A DNA stretch of 64,000 bases from Tipula vernalis. Taxonomy: Eukaryota > Arthropoda > Insecta > Diptera > Tipulidae. Positions 12,335-24,573 of the stretch are shown here, piece by piece. The first letter of the stretch is position 1; the number at the start of each line of letters is the position of its first letter. The position numbers were made by a program, and so were the translations under genes. Under the pieces are notes generated by a model. It was not told where the DNA came from. It saw only the letters and a list, made by a program, of their open reading frames with translations, and made no database searches. Location of the stretch: the NCBI GenBank assembly GCA_958295665.1, contig OY282559.1, positions 256,436,461 to 256,500,460 of the forward strand. Direction: 5' to 3'.

Positions 12335-12759
12335 GTGTATGGATTTGAGATTGATGTGGTAATAGGGGTGAGTTGGCTTCAATGTTTTTGTTTCCAAGTG
12401 GACGGTTTCTGTTGGTTCTGTGAGATTGGGATGAAGGAAATTAGTATTGCTTCTTCATTATTTAAATTTCGAATTTCCTTCATGTCTGTGAAAGTCTTCT
12501 CCATTAGTAGAAGGGAAATTTCTCAAATGGGATTGGAATGGGTTTGTATGATATATTATAACTTCAAAATAATTTGGTGTTGCAAGATTCATCCTGTAAG
12601 TTATTTGCTGAAATTCAATTGCTTCATTTGATACTAATTGGTAGTTGTTTCAGGTTTTAAGTTTAAGTTTGGGTTTGATTTCTAAACTTACTTAAATGTT
12701 TTAGCAGTTAATAGAAGTATGGCGGTTTCCAGTCATAGATTTTAGATTTAAGTTTTAAA

Positions 12760-13329
12760 TTTGGAATTTGGAATTTTGAATTTTGGGTTTTAAATTCTAT
12801 GTTTTGGATTTTAGGTTTTGAATTTTGAGTTTAAGATTTTAAATTTTGAATTTTGAATTTTGAATTTTAAATTTTGAATTTTGAATTTTGGGTTTTGAAT
12901 ATTGAATTTTGAAATTTGAATTTTGGGTTTTTAATTTTGAATTTTGAATTTTAAGTTTCGAATTTTGAATTTTAGATTTTGAATTTTGAATTTTAAATTT
13001 TGAGTTTTGAATTTTTAAATTTAAGTTTCAAGTTTTGAAATTTGAATTTTGAATCATAGGTTTAAAGTTTTGAATTTTGAATTTTCAATTTTGAATTTTG
13101 AGTTTTAAGTTTTAGATTTTGAGTTTTGAATTTTGGGTTGCAAGTTTTAAATTTTGAATTTTAAATTTTGAATTTTAGATTTTGGATTTTGGGTTTTGAA
13201 TTTTAAATTTTAAATTTTTAATTTTGAGTTTTGAGTTTTAAATTTAAAGTTTTGAGTTTTGAGTTTTAAGTTTTGAATTTTGAGTTTTGAATTTTGAATT
13301 TTGAGTTTTAAATTTTGAATTTTAATTTT
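12760..13329 (+). repeat. Degenerate TTTTGAA/TTTTAAA array
   Basis: This is a run of irregular TTTTGAATTTTGAATTT, TTTTGGGTTTTAAA and TTTAAGTTT units without a fixed period. It grades into the regular hexamer array at its right edge, consistent with an older, mutated part of the same expansion. Confidence 0.85.
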
Positions 13330-16049
13330 AATTTAGATTTTGATTTTGATTTTAATTTTTAATTTTTAATTTTTAATTTTAATTTTAATTTTAATTTTAA
13401 TTTTAATTTTAATTTTAATTTTAATTTTAATTTTAATTTTAATTTTAATTTTGATTTTAATTTTTAATTTTAATTTTAATTTTAATTTTAATTTTAATTT
13501 TAATTTTAATTTTAATTTTAATTTTAATTTTAATTTTAATTTTAATTTTAATTTTAATTTTAATTTTAATTTTAATTTTAATTTTAATTTTAATTTTAAT
13601 TTTAATTTTAATTTTAATTTTAATTTTAATTTTAATTTTAATTTTTAATCTAATTTTAATTTTAATTTTTATTTTATTTTAATTTTAATTTTAATTTTAA
13701 TTTCAATTTTAATTTTGATTTTAATTTTAATTTTAATTTTAATTTTAATTTTAATTTTAATTTTAATTTTAATTTTAATTTTAATTTTAATTTTAATTTT
13801 AATTTTAATTTTAATTTTAATTTTAATTTTAATTTTAATTTTAATTTTAATTTTAATTTTAATTTTAATTTTAATTTTAATTTTAATTTTAATTTTAATT
13901 TTAATTTTAATTTTAATTTTAATTTTAATTTTAATTTTAATTTTAATTTTAATTTTAATTTTAATTTTAATTTTAATTTTAATTTTAATTTTAATTTTAA
14001 TTTTAATTTTAATTTTAATTTTAATTTTAATTTTAATTTTAATTTTAATTTTAATTTTAATTTTAATTTTAATTTTAATTTTAATTTTAATTTTAATTTT
14101 AATTTTAATTTTAATTTTAATTTTAATTTTAATTTTAATTTTAATTTTAATTTTAATTTTAATTTTAATTTTAATTTTAATTTTAATTTTAATTTTAATT
14201 TTAATTTTAATTTTAATTTTAATTTTAATTTTAATTTTAATTTTAATTTTAATTTTAATTTTAATTTTAATTTTAATTTTAATTTTAATTTTAATTTTAA
14301 TTTTAATTTTAATTTTAATTTTAATTTTAATTTTAATTTTAATTTTAATTTTAATTTTAATTTTAATTTTAATTTTAATTTTAATTTTAATTTTAATTTT
14401 AATTTTAATTTTAATTTTAATTTTAATTTTAATTTTAATTTTAATTTTAATTTTAATTTTAATTTTAATTTTAATTTTAATTTTAATTTTAATTTTAATT
14501 TTAATTTTAATTTTAATTTTAATTTTAATTTTAATTTTAATTTTAATTTTAATTTTAATTTTAATTTTAATTTTAATTTTAATTTTAATTTTAATTTTAA
14601 TTTTAATTTTAATTTTAATTTTAATTTTAATTTTAATTTTAATTTTAATTTTAATTTTAATTTTAATTTTAATTTTAATTTTAATTTTAATTTTAATTTT
14701 AATTTTAATTTTAATTTTAATTTTAATTTTAATTTTAATTTTAATTTTAATTTTAATTTTAATTTTAATTTTAATTTTAATTTTAATTTTAATTTTAATT
14801 TTAATTTTAATTTTAATTTTAATTTTAATTTTAATTTTAATTTTAATTTTAATTTTAATTTTAATTTTAATTTTAATTTTAATTTTAATTTTAATTTTAA
14901 TTTTAATTTTAATTTTAATTTTAATTTTAATTTTAATTTTAATTTTAATTTTAATTTTAATTTTAATTTTAATTTTAATTTTAATTTTAATTTTAATTTT
15001 AATTTTAATTTTAATTTTAATTTTAATTTTAATTTTAATTTTAATTTTAATTTTAATTTTAATTTTAATTTTAATTTTAATTTTAATTTTAATTTTAATT
15101 TTAATTTTAATTTTAATTTTAATTTTAATTTTAATTTTAATTTTAATTTTAATTTTAATTTTAATTTTAATTTTAATTTTAATTTTAATTTTAATTTTAA
15201 TTTTAATTTTAATTTTAATTTTAATTTTAATTTTAATTTTAATTTTAATTTTAATTTTAATTTTAATTTTAATTTTAATTTTAATTTTAATTTTAATTTT
15301 AATTTTAATTTTAATTTTAATTTTAATTTTAATTTTAATTTTAATTTTAATTTTAATTTTAATTTTAATTTTAATTTTAATTTTAATTTTAATTTTAATT
15401 TTAATTTTAATTTTAATTTTAATTTTAATTTTAATTTTAATTTTAATTTTAATTTTAATTTTAATTTTAATTTTAATTTTAATTTTAATTTTAATTTTAA
15501 TTTTAATTTTAATTTTAATTTTAATTTTAATTTTAATTTTAATTTTAATTTTAATTTTAATTTTAATTTTAATTTTAATTTTAATTTTAATTTTAATTTT
15601 AATTTTAATTTTAATTTTAATTTTAATTTTAATTTTAATTTTAATTTTAATTTTAATTTTAATTTTAATTTTAATTTTAATTTTAATTTTAATTTTAATT
15701 TTAATTTTAATTTTAATTTTAATTTTAATTTTAATTTTAATTTTAATTTTAATTTTAATTTTAATTTTAATTTTAATTTTAATTTTAATTTTAATTTTAA
15801 TTTTAATTTTAATTTTAATTTTAATTTTAATTTTAATTTTAATTTTAATTTTAATTTTAATTTTAATTTTAATTTTAATTTTAATTTTAATTTTAATTTT
15901 AATTTTAATTTTAATTTTAATTTTAATTTTGATTTTGATTTTGATTTTAATTTTAATTTTGATTTTGATTTTGATTTTGATTTTGATTTTGATTTTGATT
16001 TTAATTTTAATTTTAATTTTAATTTTAATTTTAATTTTAATTTTAATTT
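13330..16049. repeat. (AATTTT)n hexanucleotide array, 2.7 kb
   Basis: The stretch from 13718 to 15930 appears uninterrupted, about 369 copies. Variant GATTTT units cluster at both borders (13339-13360, near 13717 and 15931-16002). The array is entirely A/T apart from these variants. The long Ile-Leu translation is an artefact of the hexamer. It sits inside the 6.5-kb element between a degenerate relative and the conserved 3' domain. Confidence 0.98.
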
Positions 16050-16189
16050 ATGAATTTTATACTTTACTTTATGTTACTAAGTGTCATAGTTTGTTCAAGT
16101 ATTTTGTCTGATGGTGTGGTTGATATAAATTATACTAAATTATATATAATTGTTAAATCGTCTCCAAGCTACAGAAATATTGGTGAAGT

Positions 16190-17596
16190 CTCGCCCAACA
16201 CCCAGAAACTCCAAGCATCCAGTAGTTATATAGCGTAGAAATTGTATTGTCTTGTGATATCTATGTTATTTTATTTAGTACTAACTAATTTATATAAGCT
16301 AATTTCTATTAATTAAGTAGTAAAGCAATTTAGTTTTCAGACGAACCGGCGAAACTCTATTTCAGTTTTATTATTGAATATCATATATAGGTACATGTAG
16401 TACTTAACTAAACGATTAATATTCTAAACCTTTTGCGTAGTATATAATAATTAATTTAAACATCAATAACTTAGTAAATAAATAAGTAATTTAAGCATTA
16501 TTAATATCCTTTTGCAAGATTTTTAGGAAATTGCCGATTAGTTGAATTTTTAATAGTATGGTTAAATATATAAAATATATATTTTTTCAGCTTTTATTTT
16601 TGAATCTAGTTGCAGTAGGTAAACCATTAATTAACTATCTACAGGAGAACGGTGGCTAATGAAACAAGTACTGTGAATTTGATTTATAACTTAGTAATTT
16701 ATAATTTTTTAACATTCCCGTAGAATTTTATTGTTAATGTTGAATTATTCATATGGCTTAATATTATGGTTGAGGTTGGTATTGGTATTGAAGTGGGTGT
16801 TGATATTGTTGATATTGTTGTTCGTACTGGTGTTAATGTTCATACTTATTGGTATAATTGTTAATGATAATTTTGGTATTAGTATTCATATTGGTTAATT
16901 AAAATTGTTTTAGTTTAGAACACTCCTGAGAAACTCGACGAAGATGACAATGGCTGTGATGACAGCACGATGGCCAGATGGTAATTCTTTGAATTATTGT
17001 CAAACTATTAATGGTTATTTATTTGTGGTACATAGGGATTGATCTAGAATTTTTTTCAGAGAATCAAATTTATACTTAATTAATTTTAAAATAGATATTT
17101 AAAGAATTAATGCATATTTTAAATTTAGGAATTTCTTGAAGAACCTGAAACAACCTTACAGGAGTTGGAGCAGTAGATGAACTTTAAATTGTATTGTCTT
17201 GTGCTAAATAAATTACTAAAAATATATTACTAACAAATTTACTAACTATCAACTACTTAGGTGTCTGGAACCGGGTTGAGTCTTTGTTGCTAACATTCCT
17301 TTCCCATCCCTCGATTTTGTTATATGTAAAAAGGTGTACGACGGCGGCCTGGCCAGGGGCGGATATCACAACTATTAAACTTATGTGGTTATCGATGTTA
17401 CGCCTTCCTTTACGGGGGTGAAATATTGCTATGTTGGCTTCATGAAAAGCTGAGTATGATGGTGCATATTTCCTTGGTAAAGGAGAGTTATGGTGTCGTG
17501 TTGCAACATGGGTGTAGTGTTGTGGTATTCGCATTTATAATACGGGAGACTTGCTTAATGCTTGATCGTACATCGCAATCAATCAATCAATCAATC
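16190..17596 (+). repeat. 3' domain of the 6.5-kb element family
   Basis: The parts shared with the inverted copy at 38370-39110 are GAAATTGTATTGTCTTGTG, the ACTACTTAGGTGTCTGGAACCG block, the GTACGACGG/GTACACC region, and the end GGGAGACTTGCTTAATGCTTG followed by the AATC-type tail. GAAATTGTATTGTCTTGTG occurs twice here (about 16237 and 17188), suggesting an internal duplication or insertion. There is no coding signal. Confidence 0.6.
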
Positions 17597-17620
17597 AAAC
17601 TCGCAGTGAAAAAATCAAAC

Positions 17621-18420
17621 AAATGACACGCGAATTGTCATTTATCGCAGGAATGCCAACTCATAAGACTAAAAATATTAACTCTAGTGGTAAACACTAC
17701 AACTAAGTAAAGAAGAGAATTTTTCTTTACCTATTTCTCAGTGAATGGAACTATGCATTCCGGAATGAAAATACACGGCATTGTTGTTGTAAAATGCTCA
17801 AAGTAAGACTGCAAGAAAGTGAGAAACCGAATGCCTACTGCAGCAAAAATTAACCAAATTTTGGTCAAATTTTTGTTTCATCTGTTGGCAGCACTTGAAA
17901 TTTTTCTCTCTCAAAAAAAAAAAAAAACAGTTAAAAAAACGCAGAGTTTTCTATTTTTTAACGAAGTAGGTTCAATTTATTCAATAAAAAAGATCAATTT
18001 ATTATTTACCAATAAACATGTCAGAAGTAATAACAAAAAATGTAAGTACATATTATACAAATATAATTTATAATTAAAACTAATCATTTTAGTTTATCCT
18101 TTATATTTTTTACAGCGCACATAGAAGATTCTGGAGCAGAGCAGAGACACGGACACATTTGGTATTCGTGATTCACCGTAAAAATGAATTTACGCACACA
18201 ACAAAAAAAAAATTGTACATAGCAATTTATTAGAAGATATGACATCTTCAGGTGTAGCGGTATGTGACTTATTATTATTAATATAGACATTTATTTTGGC
18301 TAATTTAAAATGTATTATTATTAATTTGCCTATTTTTTAGGATACATCATTTACTGAAGAATCAGAAACAAAATAAGGAGCGTCAAAAAGGCATATAAGT
18401 CATGTCTTAGTAATAATAAC
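17621..18420. other. Non-coding stretch before Harbinger 2
   Basis: AT-rich, with a 13-A run near 17916. The first bases are the right flank of the 24-bp TSD and so continue the sequence that ends at 11092. The rest may be the left end of Harbinger 2, but no TIR was found. Confidence 0.35.
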
Positions 18421-18900
18421 ATGACTGGAACTCACCCTGGAGTAGCACCATACAAAGATTTGTTGGAGCAGTTTTTTGACGAGGGAACTTCCGTTGAACT
18501 TTCTGAAAACAAAACTATTGCTTCTGGGATTGGTGTTCCCTCGATTCCCATTGCTGGTCGTAATACAGAGAAAAAAAAAAGCAAGAAACTCCATTCCTAA
18601 ACGCTACTACCACCGAACAAAGCGTGGTTACTTTAGCCCCTACTTTCGAGGATGTAATCGAAATAAGTGTGCCAGACAAAGATGATACCTCAGCAAATTT
18701 CAAACAAAAGCCGGCTCGAAAGCGCAGATCAACTGTCGATACCTACAACGAAAGAAAACTGGAGTTTCTAAGAGAAAAGGAGGAAAATGCTAAGCTAAGG
18801 GAAGAAACGAGACTGAAAAGGTATACGGAGAAGGAGTTGGCGGCTTGAAAAACGGCACGAGGAAAGGAGAAAATGGAACGAAAATTTGTTAAATTACTTA
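18421..18900 (+). pseudogene. PIF/Harbinger 2 accessory (Myb/SANT-like) protein remnant
   Basis: From ATG 18421 the reading goes through APYKDLLEQFFDEG and GVPSIPIAGRN, is shifted near an A-run at 18571-18582, and resumes with VVTLAPTFEDVIEISVPDKD. It then carries KRRSTVDTYNERKLEFLREKEENAKLREETRLKRYTEKELAA. The charged C-terminal helix is the counterpart of 9080-9190 in Harbinger 1. A stop at about 18846 cuts the final segment. It lies convergent with its transposase at 19025-19930, as in Harbinger 1. Confidence 0.65.
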
Positions 18901-19024
18901 AAATCAAAATAATTTAAATAATAACTGTAATGAAATATGTAATTGAAATAAATAAGTGAATGAAATACCAAAATAAATGAATTAAATAAAACAACTCTAT
19001 ACTCTATGTATTTTTATTTTAAAA

Positions 19025-19930
19025 CTATAATACAAAGTTTTGAAGAAGCTGATTCACAACATCAGGGCGACGCTCCACCACAACGTTATGCACATTTTCG
19101 ACAGTCGTACTGTTTGGCTCCTCATTGCGGGCATCATACCACACGTCACTTTCATTAACGCATATATTATGCAGCACACAGCATGCAACAACAATGTTCT
19201 TCACAGTACCCAAATCCAAATGTTCCGTGAAATGTAAAATTCGACGAAACCGGCCTCTCAAGATCGCAAAGGCATTTTCTACCACAATTCTCGTTGAAGA
19301 GTGAATAAAATTGAAATTTTTTTCACGTTCGGTCAAATTTCCATTATCCTTATAAGGTGGGACGTCCAGTCATGAGTGTGATGGGTAGGCCAATCGCCTA
19401 ATAGAAAGGAATTATTTAAAAATGACGTATTTTCTTTGGCATGTCGAAATAATGGCGATCTTCTCAAAACGCGAGCATCATGCATCGACCCAGGTTCGCC
19501 GCAGTAAATGTCGATGAATCGCTTTTTGGAATCCACGACTGCTTGTAGTAATACACTATAATAACCTTTCCGATTATAATATGTTACTGGGTTAACGGTC
19601 GGCCTTTTAACTTTTATGTGGCTTCCGTCTATTGCCCCGAGGACGCCGGATATGCCTGATAGCATTTCAAACGAGGCTGTTGTTTGTGCGACCCTTTGAG
19701 TCGACCGTTTTCATATAATGTATCTATTTGAAATGGTCACCATCTATGATGCTACTCTATTCACAATCTTCCATGTGGTTACCTCGTTAATGCCAAAGAG
19801 ATTACCCATCTGCCTGTAAATGATGGTATTCGCCACATACCATACAAAAATGTGAAGTTCCTTGCAGGCTCCAACCTTTTCACGACCTCCACGATTTTTT
19901 GGACATACTTCTGCAGATTTATATAAATCT
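19025..19930 (-). pseudogene. PIF/Harbinger 2 transposase, frameshifted
   Basis: Minus strand in order: CPKNRGGREKVGACKELH, YRQMGNLFGINEVTTWKIV, then LGAIDGSHIKVKRP (first Asp), YYNRKGYYSVLLQAVVDS, GEPGSMHDARVLRRSPLF, LLGDW (second Asp). A frameshift near 19345-19395 disrupts the following YP motif. The 19025-19336 frame has TRIVVENAFAILRGRFRRILHF (catalytic Glu) and CCVLHNICVNE, and ends normally. This matches the DDE_Tnp_4 family. It is related to, but clearly distinct from, Harbinger 1. Confidence 0.85.
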
Positions 19931-20567
19931 GGAAAAAGTAATTAAATTAAATTTGAGTTTCCAGGGGCCAATTTTTTTAATTCGATGGCAATTCCCCCAT
20001 ATTCGGATAAATATTTCGATTGGTTTCAAGAATACGGTATTTGGTTGTAGGTGGAAATTGCATGGAGATTTGTAAAGGAATTAGTAAGGGAATTATGGTA
20101 GATATGCCCATTGGGAAATTTCCACCGATTTCAAGAATAAGTTCCCATTGGCCTTATCATCCTACTCAAATGAAAATATTTTCGAACGAAAATGTTTAAT
20201 AACCGACATTTTTTACCGTAAGCTAGTCATTAAATATAATGTTTGATTTCGATTCTATCAAATATTTGTTGGATATCGATTGTATTTTCAATTGAAAACC
20301 AGATTTGTGATACGGCGAAACTAATTTGCACGAAAACGGTTTGAAACAGCCGAAAATAAATTTCGTGTGAGTAACATGATACGGGTCCAGAGTTGAAAAC
20401 GAAATTGATTCTGAAATAGTTAAAATTGTAAATTAAAATTGAATTAAATTGTAACGTACCAATTAAGGATTAAGGAAGCTAAACTTTCAGGTGATAATCG
20501 AAAGTTCTTCTTGAATTCCTTATTGTTATATTCATCAACAACTTTCATAAAATCCGATATTCTAGCT
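19931..20567. other. Non-coding stretch up to the gap
   Basis: No gene was recognised. Several short GGAAATT- and CCAATGGGAA-type motifs occur, but no repeat can be delimited. Confidence 0.35.
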
Positions 20568-20767
20568 NNNNNNNNNNNNNNNNNNNNNNNNNNNNNNNNN
20601 NNNNNNNNNNNNNNNNNNNNNNNNNNNNNNNNNNNNNNNNNNNNNNNNNNNNNNNNNNNNNNNNNNNNNNNNNNNNNNNNNNNNNNNNNNNNNNNNNNNN
20701 NNNNNNNNNNNNNNNNNNNNNNNNNNNNNNNNNNNNNNNNNNNNNNNNNNNNNNNNNNNNNNNNNNN
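20568..20767. other. Assembly gap (200 N)
   Basis: Exactly 200 undetermined bases, a conventional placeholder length, so the true size is unknown. The sequence to its right is duplicated 467 bp downstream. Confidence 0.99.
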
Positions 20768-21620
<853 letters not shown>

Positions 21621-22419
21621 TTTTGTATATATAAAAATAGATAAAATATTGTTTTATTTTAATTAAACTATATCATTTTCAACAAGTCACTTCTTCAGAA
21701 TCGCATTTTAGAACTCACAACTGTATTGTCATTTTATAGCAGTTAAAATTTTAGTATAAAGTCACAAAAAATTATCATTTGTCATTTGTCACATGATCAG
21801 AATCTAGGCCCAGTACTTCTTTTCTGGTTCCGATTTTAAAATGTAAGTATTCTTCGAAAAATTAAAAGATTTTTTGGAAGTAATTTCATTTCATTTCATT
21901 TTATTCATCAATCCTGGTAAAGCATTGTTTTTCTATCCCACACATATACATAAATAATAATCCCACATATATACATAAATAATTCTAATCACCAGAACTT
22001 GATTCCAACTTGTAAACAAAGTAAATAATGGAGAGTTGTTGTAAATATTTTATTTTAATCCGTTGACGAATCTGAATCTATGTTGTTCAAAGTAACTAGT
22101 AAAATTTCGCTCGAGTTACAATCACAGCTCGTGTAAAGAAATTCACAATACAACACAAATTTTCTGTATTGCTTTACAAAATAATAACGAATATTTCTAT
22201 TTCGTTCAACAAAATAGTTTTCTGTTGTAGTTTGAACATTAAAATTTTTAAAAGTGTAATATCTAGGATTGGCTAAGCGCCATTAGTGAATTTTTCGAGA
22301 TCAGATAGTGTTTCAAGTTCAAAATTAGCTTATTCCTTTTTATTTCAAGATTAAACCTCTAGATATATTGAAGATTCTCTGCTTTTATTCAGCTTAGTGA
22401 AAGTTCAAATGGCGCCATT
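21621..22419. other. Non-coding stretch
   Basis: AT-rich, no gene recognised. The final ATAT is the target duplication of the solo LTR. Confidence 0.4.
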
Positions 22420-22423
22420 ATAT

Positions 22424-22875
22424 TGTTACGTTTTTGCCATGTCAATCAAGGTTCGGATCAATTGTGAATAAAACAAAATCAATTAAACTTATCACCAACG
22501 AATTTATTTATGTTACACAAAAATTATTAGAACACAGTTTATTAGTGATAATTCACAAAATCACTATTTATAAATTATTCGCACAATTTTACTGATTACT
22601 TTTACTTTTTATTTCCACTAAATCACTTTTAAATCACTTTTTAATTCCTTTTTAATCTTCAGACTGTCGCTTTCCAAATACTACTAATCCAATTCGATCT
22701 CGTTGGCTTTTTTATATAAACAAACCAAACTTCTAGAAAGCTCATGACTTTTCCAGTTAGAATAGCGTAGAAACATTTGGAACAATTTTTATCATGGAAA
22801 ATTCCATTTTAGTACAGTTTAACATTGAGTTATTAATTTGACTTATTTTATTATACACTAGGTGTCACCGTTACA
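22424..22875 (-). mobile_element. Solo Gypsy LTR (452 bp)
   Basis: In its own orientation the LTR runs TGTAACGGTGACACC to CAAAAACGTAACA, with the canonical TG...CA ends. It is bounded by ATAT on each side (22420-22423 and 22876-22879), the 4-bp target duplication of Gypsy elements. A TATATAAAAAAG box-like element lies at about 22710. It has the same family features as the LTR remnants at 228-296 and 2387-2635. No internal region remains, which indicates LTR-LTR recombination. Confidence 0.9.
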
Positions 22876-22879
22876 ATAT

Positions 22880-23105
22880 GTAATTCACAAATACAAGTTG
22901 GGCTATTTTAATATAGATGAACTATCATTGGCATTTTAAAAGTCCAAACAATGTGTCAAATCAATAATAAAATTTAATTAATGATTAAAGAATTTAAATT
23001 ATAGTATTAATACCGACACCACGGATTAGTGGTGCCACTAACTTAACCTTAGTCTGTCAATGCAATTATAGCTGATCGCGCTTAGATGCTCTAGTCTGTC
23101 TCTTA
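22880..23105. other. Short spacer, possibly start of Jockey 5' region
   Basis: No coding. TAGTCTGTCAATG at about 23050 recurs as GAGTCTGTCAATG near 24496 beyond Harbinger 3. The sequence up to TTA at 23103-23105 resumes at 24443, so it was continuous before Harbinger 3 inserted. Confidence 0.4.
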
Positions 23106-23199
23106 AGCTGTGTGCCTCAGAAGACTTTTCAAACTAAATTTTTCAAATTAAAAAGCTTTCGCTATTTCCTCATAGATGCCAAATGAAAAATCAATTTAC

Positions 23200-23950
23200 A
23201 AGGTTACTTTTCGACGAATTTTCAATTTGTAAAACGTGCTGTTTAAAACATGTAGTATGCGTAGCAGTGATTTTAAAAAATCGCCCGTCATCGATTTTCA
23301 TTATTCCAAATACATTTCCCACAATGCTTCGTGCTTTGCTATGCATAACGTTAAAGTTTCTTTCTACTGCGGTTAAGTTGCCTTTTCTTACGAACGGTGT
23401 GACAATAGTCGCGTTTTTTTATTCGCTCCGGATAGCTGCTATCGAGAGCCGTCATATGAAAAGTGGCTCCGGATAGCGCTCCGTATAAATAGGTAGAGCC
23501 AAATATTTTTTATATCAAGTTTTCGCTAAACAATTGAATTAAAAATGATAGTTTGATGTTAAATAAGTTTAGTTTACCAATAAATAGCGCGTCAAATTTA
23601 AATTTAGTACTAAAAAAATGACGGCTCTCGATAGCAGCTATCCGGAGCGAATAAAAAAACACTACAACTAGCTACCGGGTCTAATGAATATTTGTATTTA
23701 CTGTCACCTAATAGAAAAGATCCATAAGGTGGGAATGTTTGTTTGCGATATAATTGACTATTCCGTAGGACTCTTTGGTCATGTACAGAACCCCAGTATC
23801 CACAACAAATATTAATAAATTTACCAGAACTGTCGCATATTGCCATTAAATTAATGCTCCGCGGTACAACAATTTATATGTGGCTTTCGAAAATATTGAA
23901 GTGGCCGATCGTCAGTTAAATTGTTCGCCGATAAGACTATATGAATTTAA
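23200..23950 (-). pseudogene. Harbinger 3 transposase remnant, interrupted
   Basis: The minus strand from 23846 reads AICDSSGKFINICCGYWGSVHDQRVLRNSQLYRK, then FLLGDSKYK (second catalytic Asp). The reading is broken at 23660 by the inverted-repeat insertion. Beyond 23414 it resumes with TPFVRKGNLTAVERNFNVMHSKARSIVGNVFGIMK, where the catalytic Glu of the V-E-N-x-F-G motif is Gly. The first-Asp region is decayed. Belongs to DDE_Tnp_4; non-functional. Confidence 0.75.
23414..23659. repeat. 246-bp insertion with perfect 42-bp inverted repeats
   Basis: Arm 23414-23455 is the exact reverse complement of 23618-23659. The arms start TTTTTTTATTCGCTCCGGAT and enclose 162 bp without coding. The element sits in the middle of the Harbinger 3 transposase and separates two parts of the same reading. 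No target duplication is evident, so it is either a MITE-like insertion or a local inverted duplication. Confidence 0.8.
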
Positions 23951-24573
23951 CTTGGCAATTTGACTAACTTTGGTGCGAGCTTTACAAATATCAAGAATTT
24001 TGTGAACAATTGTTCTCACAGAATATCTTGATATATTGAAAATTATACCAGTGACCCTATAGTCCGCTCTCCACTGGCCAGCTAATATAGAAACACAGAA
24101 ACACGGAATTTTATTTAAAAATTTAAATCTTTAAAAGTTTTATGTTAAGCGAAGAGACCGCAAATTTTATTAAGCGAATTAGCAGACACTCAAGTGTTTT
24201 CGGATATTATCATTACCATTAGTAAATATATGCTTGTAAATTTCATTGTTATAGTTTCTTGTTACCTACAAATAAAATAAAAATAATACTGTAACAAACC
24301 TTCATAAATATCCATATAAAAAGTTTAGTTTGGTATAAGGCACAGTTGAATACTTTTAACCTAGTGACATCTACTTAAATATTGCATAAATTACTGGGTC
24401 TTACAAAAGTTTAGTTTGAAAAGTCTTCTGAGGCACACAGCATTAATCTTAGGTCGATTTTGGACGAGTAATCAAGTTGCCCAACGACATGCAACAGAGT
24501 CTGTCAATGAAGAGCCAAAATATCAGTTTTTTTTAGAATGAAATAATTTTTTCTGCAATCAATTTAAAATAAA

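Larger units (their letters stand above)
23106..24442 (-). mobile_element. PIF/Harbinger 3 (1337 bp) with TTA TSD
   Basis: TIRs of about 32 bp (GCTGTGTGCCTCAGAAGAC... and its complement) bound the element. TTA stands on each side (23103-23105 and 24443-24445), the 3-bp target typical of PIF/Harbinger. It contains a broken transposase on the minus strand and a perfect inverted repeat. It has no accessory gene, so it is a deleted, nonautonomous copy. Confidence 0.9.

Noticed and set aside
13451..16111. Open frames of Ile-Leu and Asn-Phe repeats up to 798 codons
   Set aside because: Pure translation of the AATTTT hexamer; no start context, domain or codon signal.
17253..17626. Short frames inside the 6.5-kb element 3' domain
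   Set aside because: Neither frame is visibly preserved in the related copy at 38370-39110.
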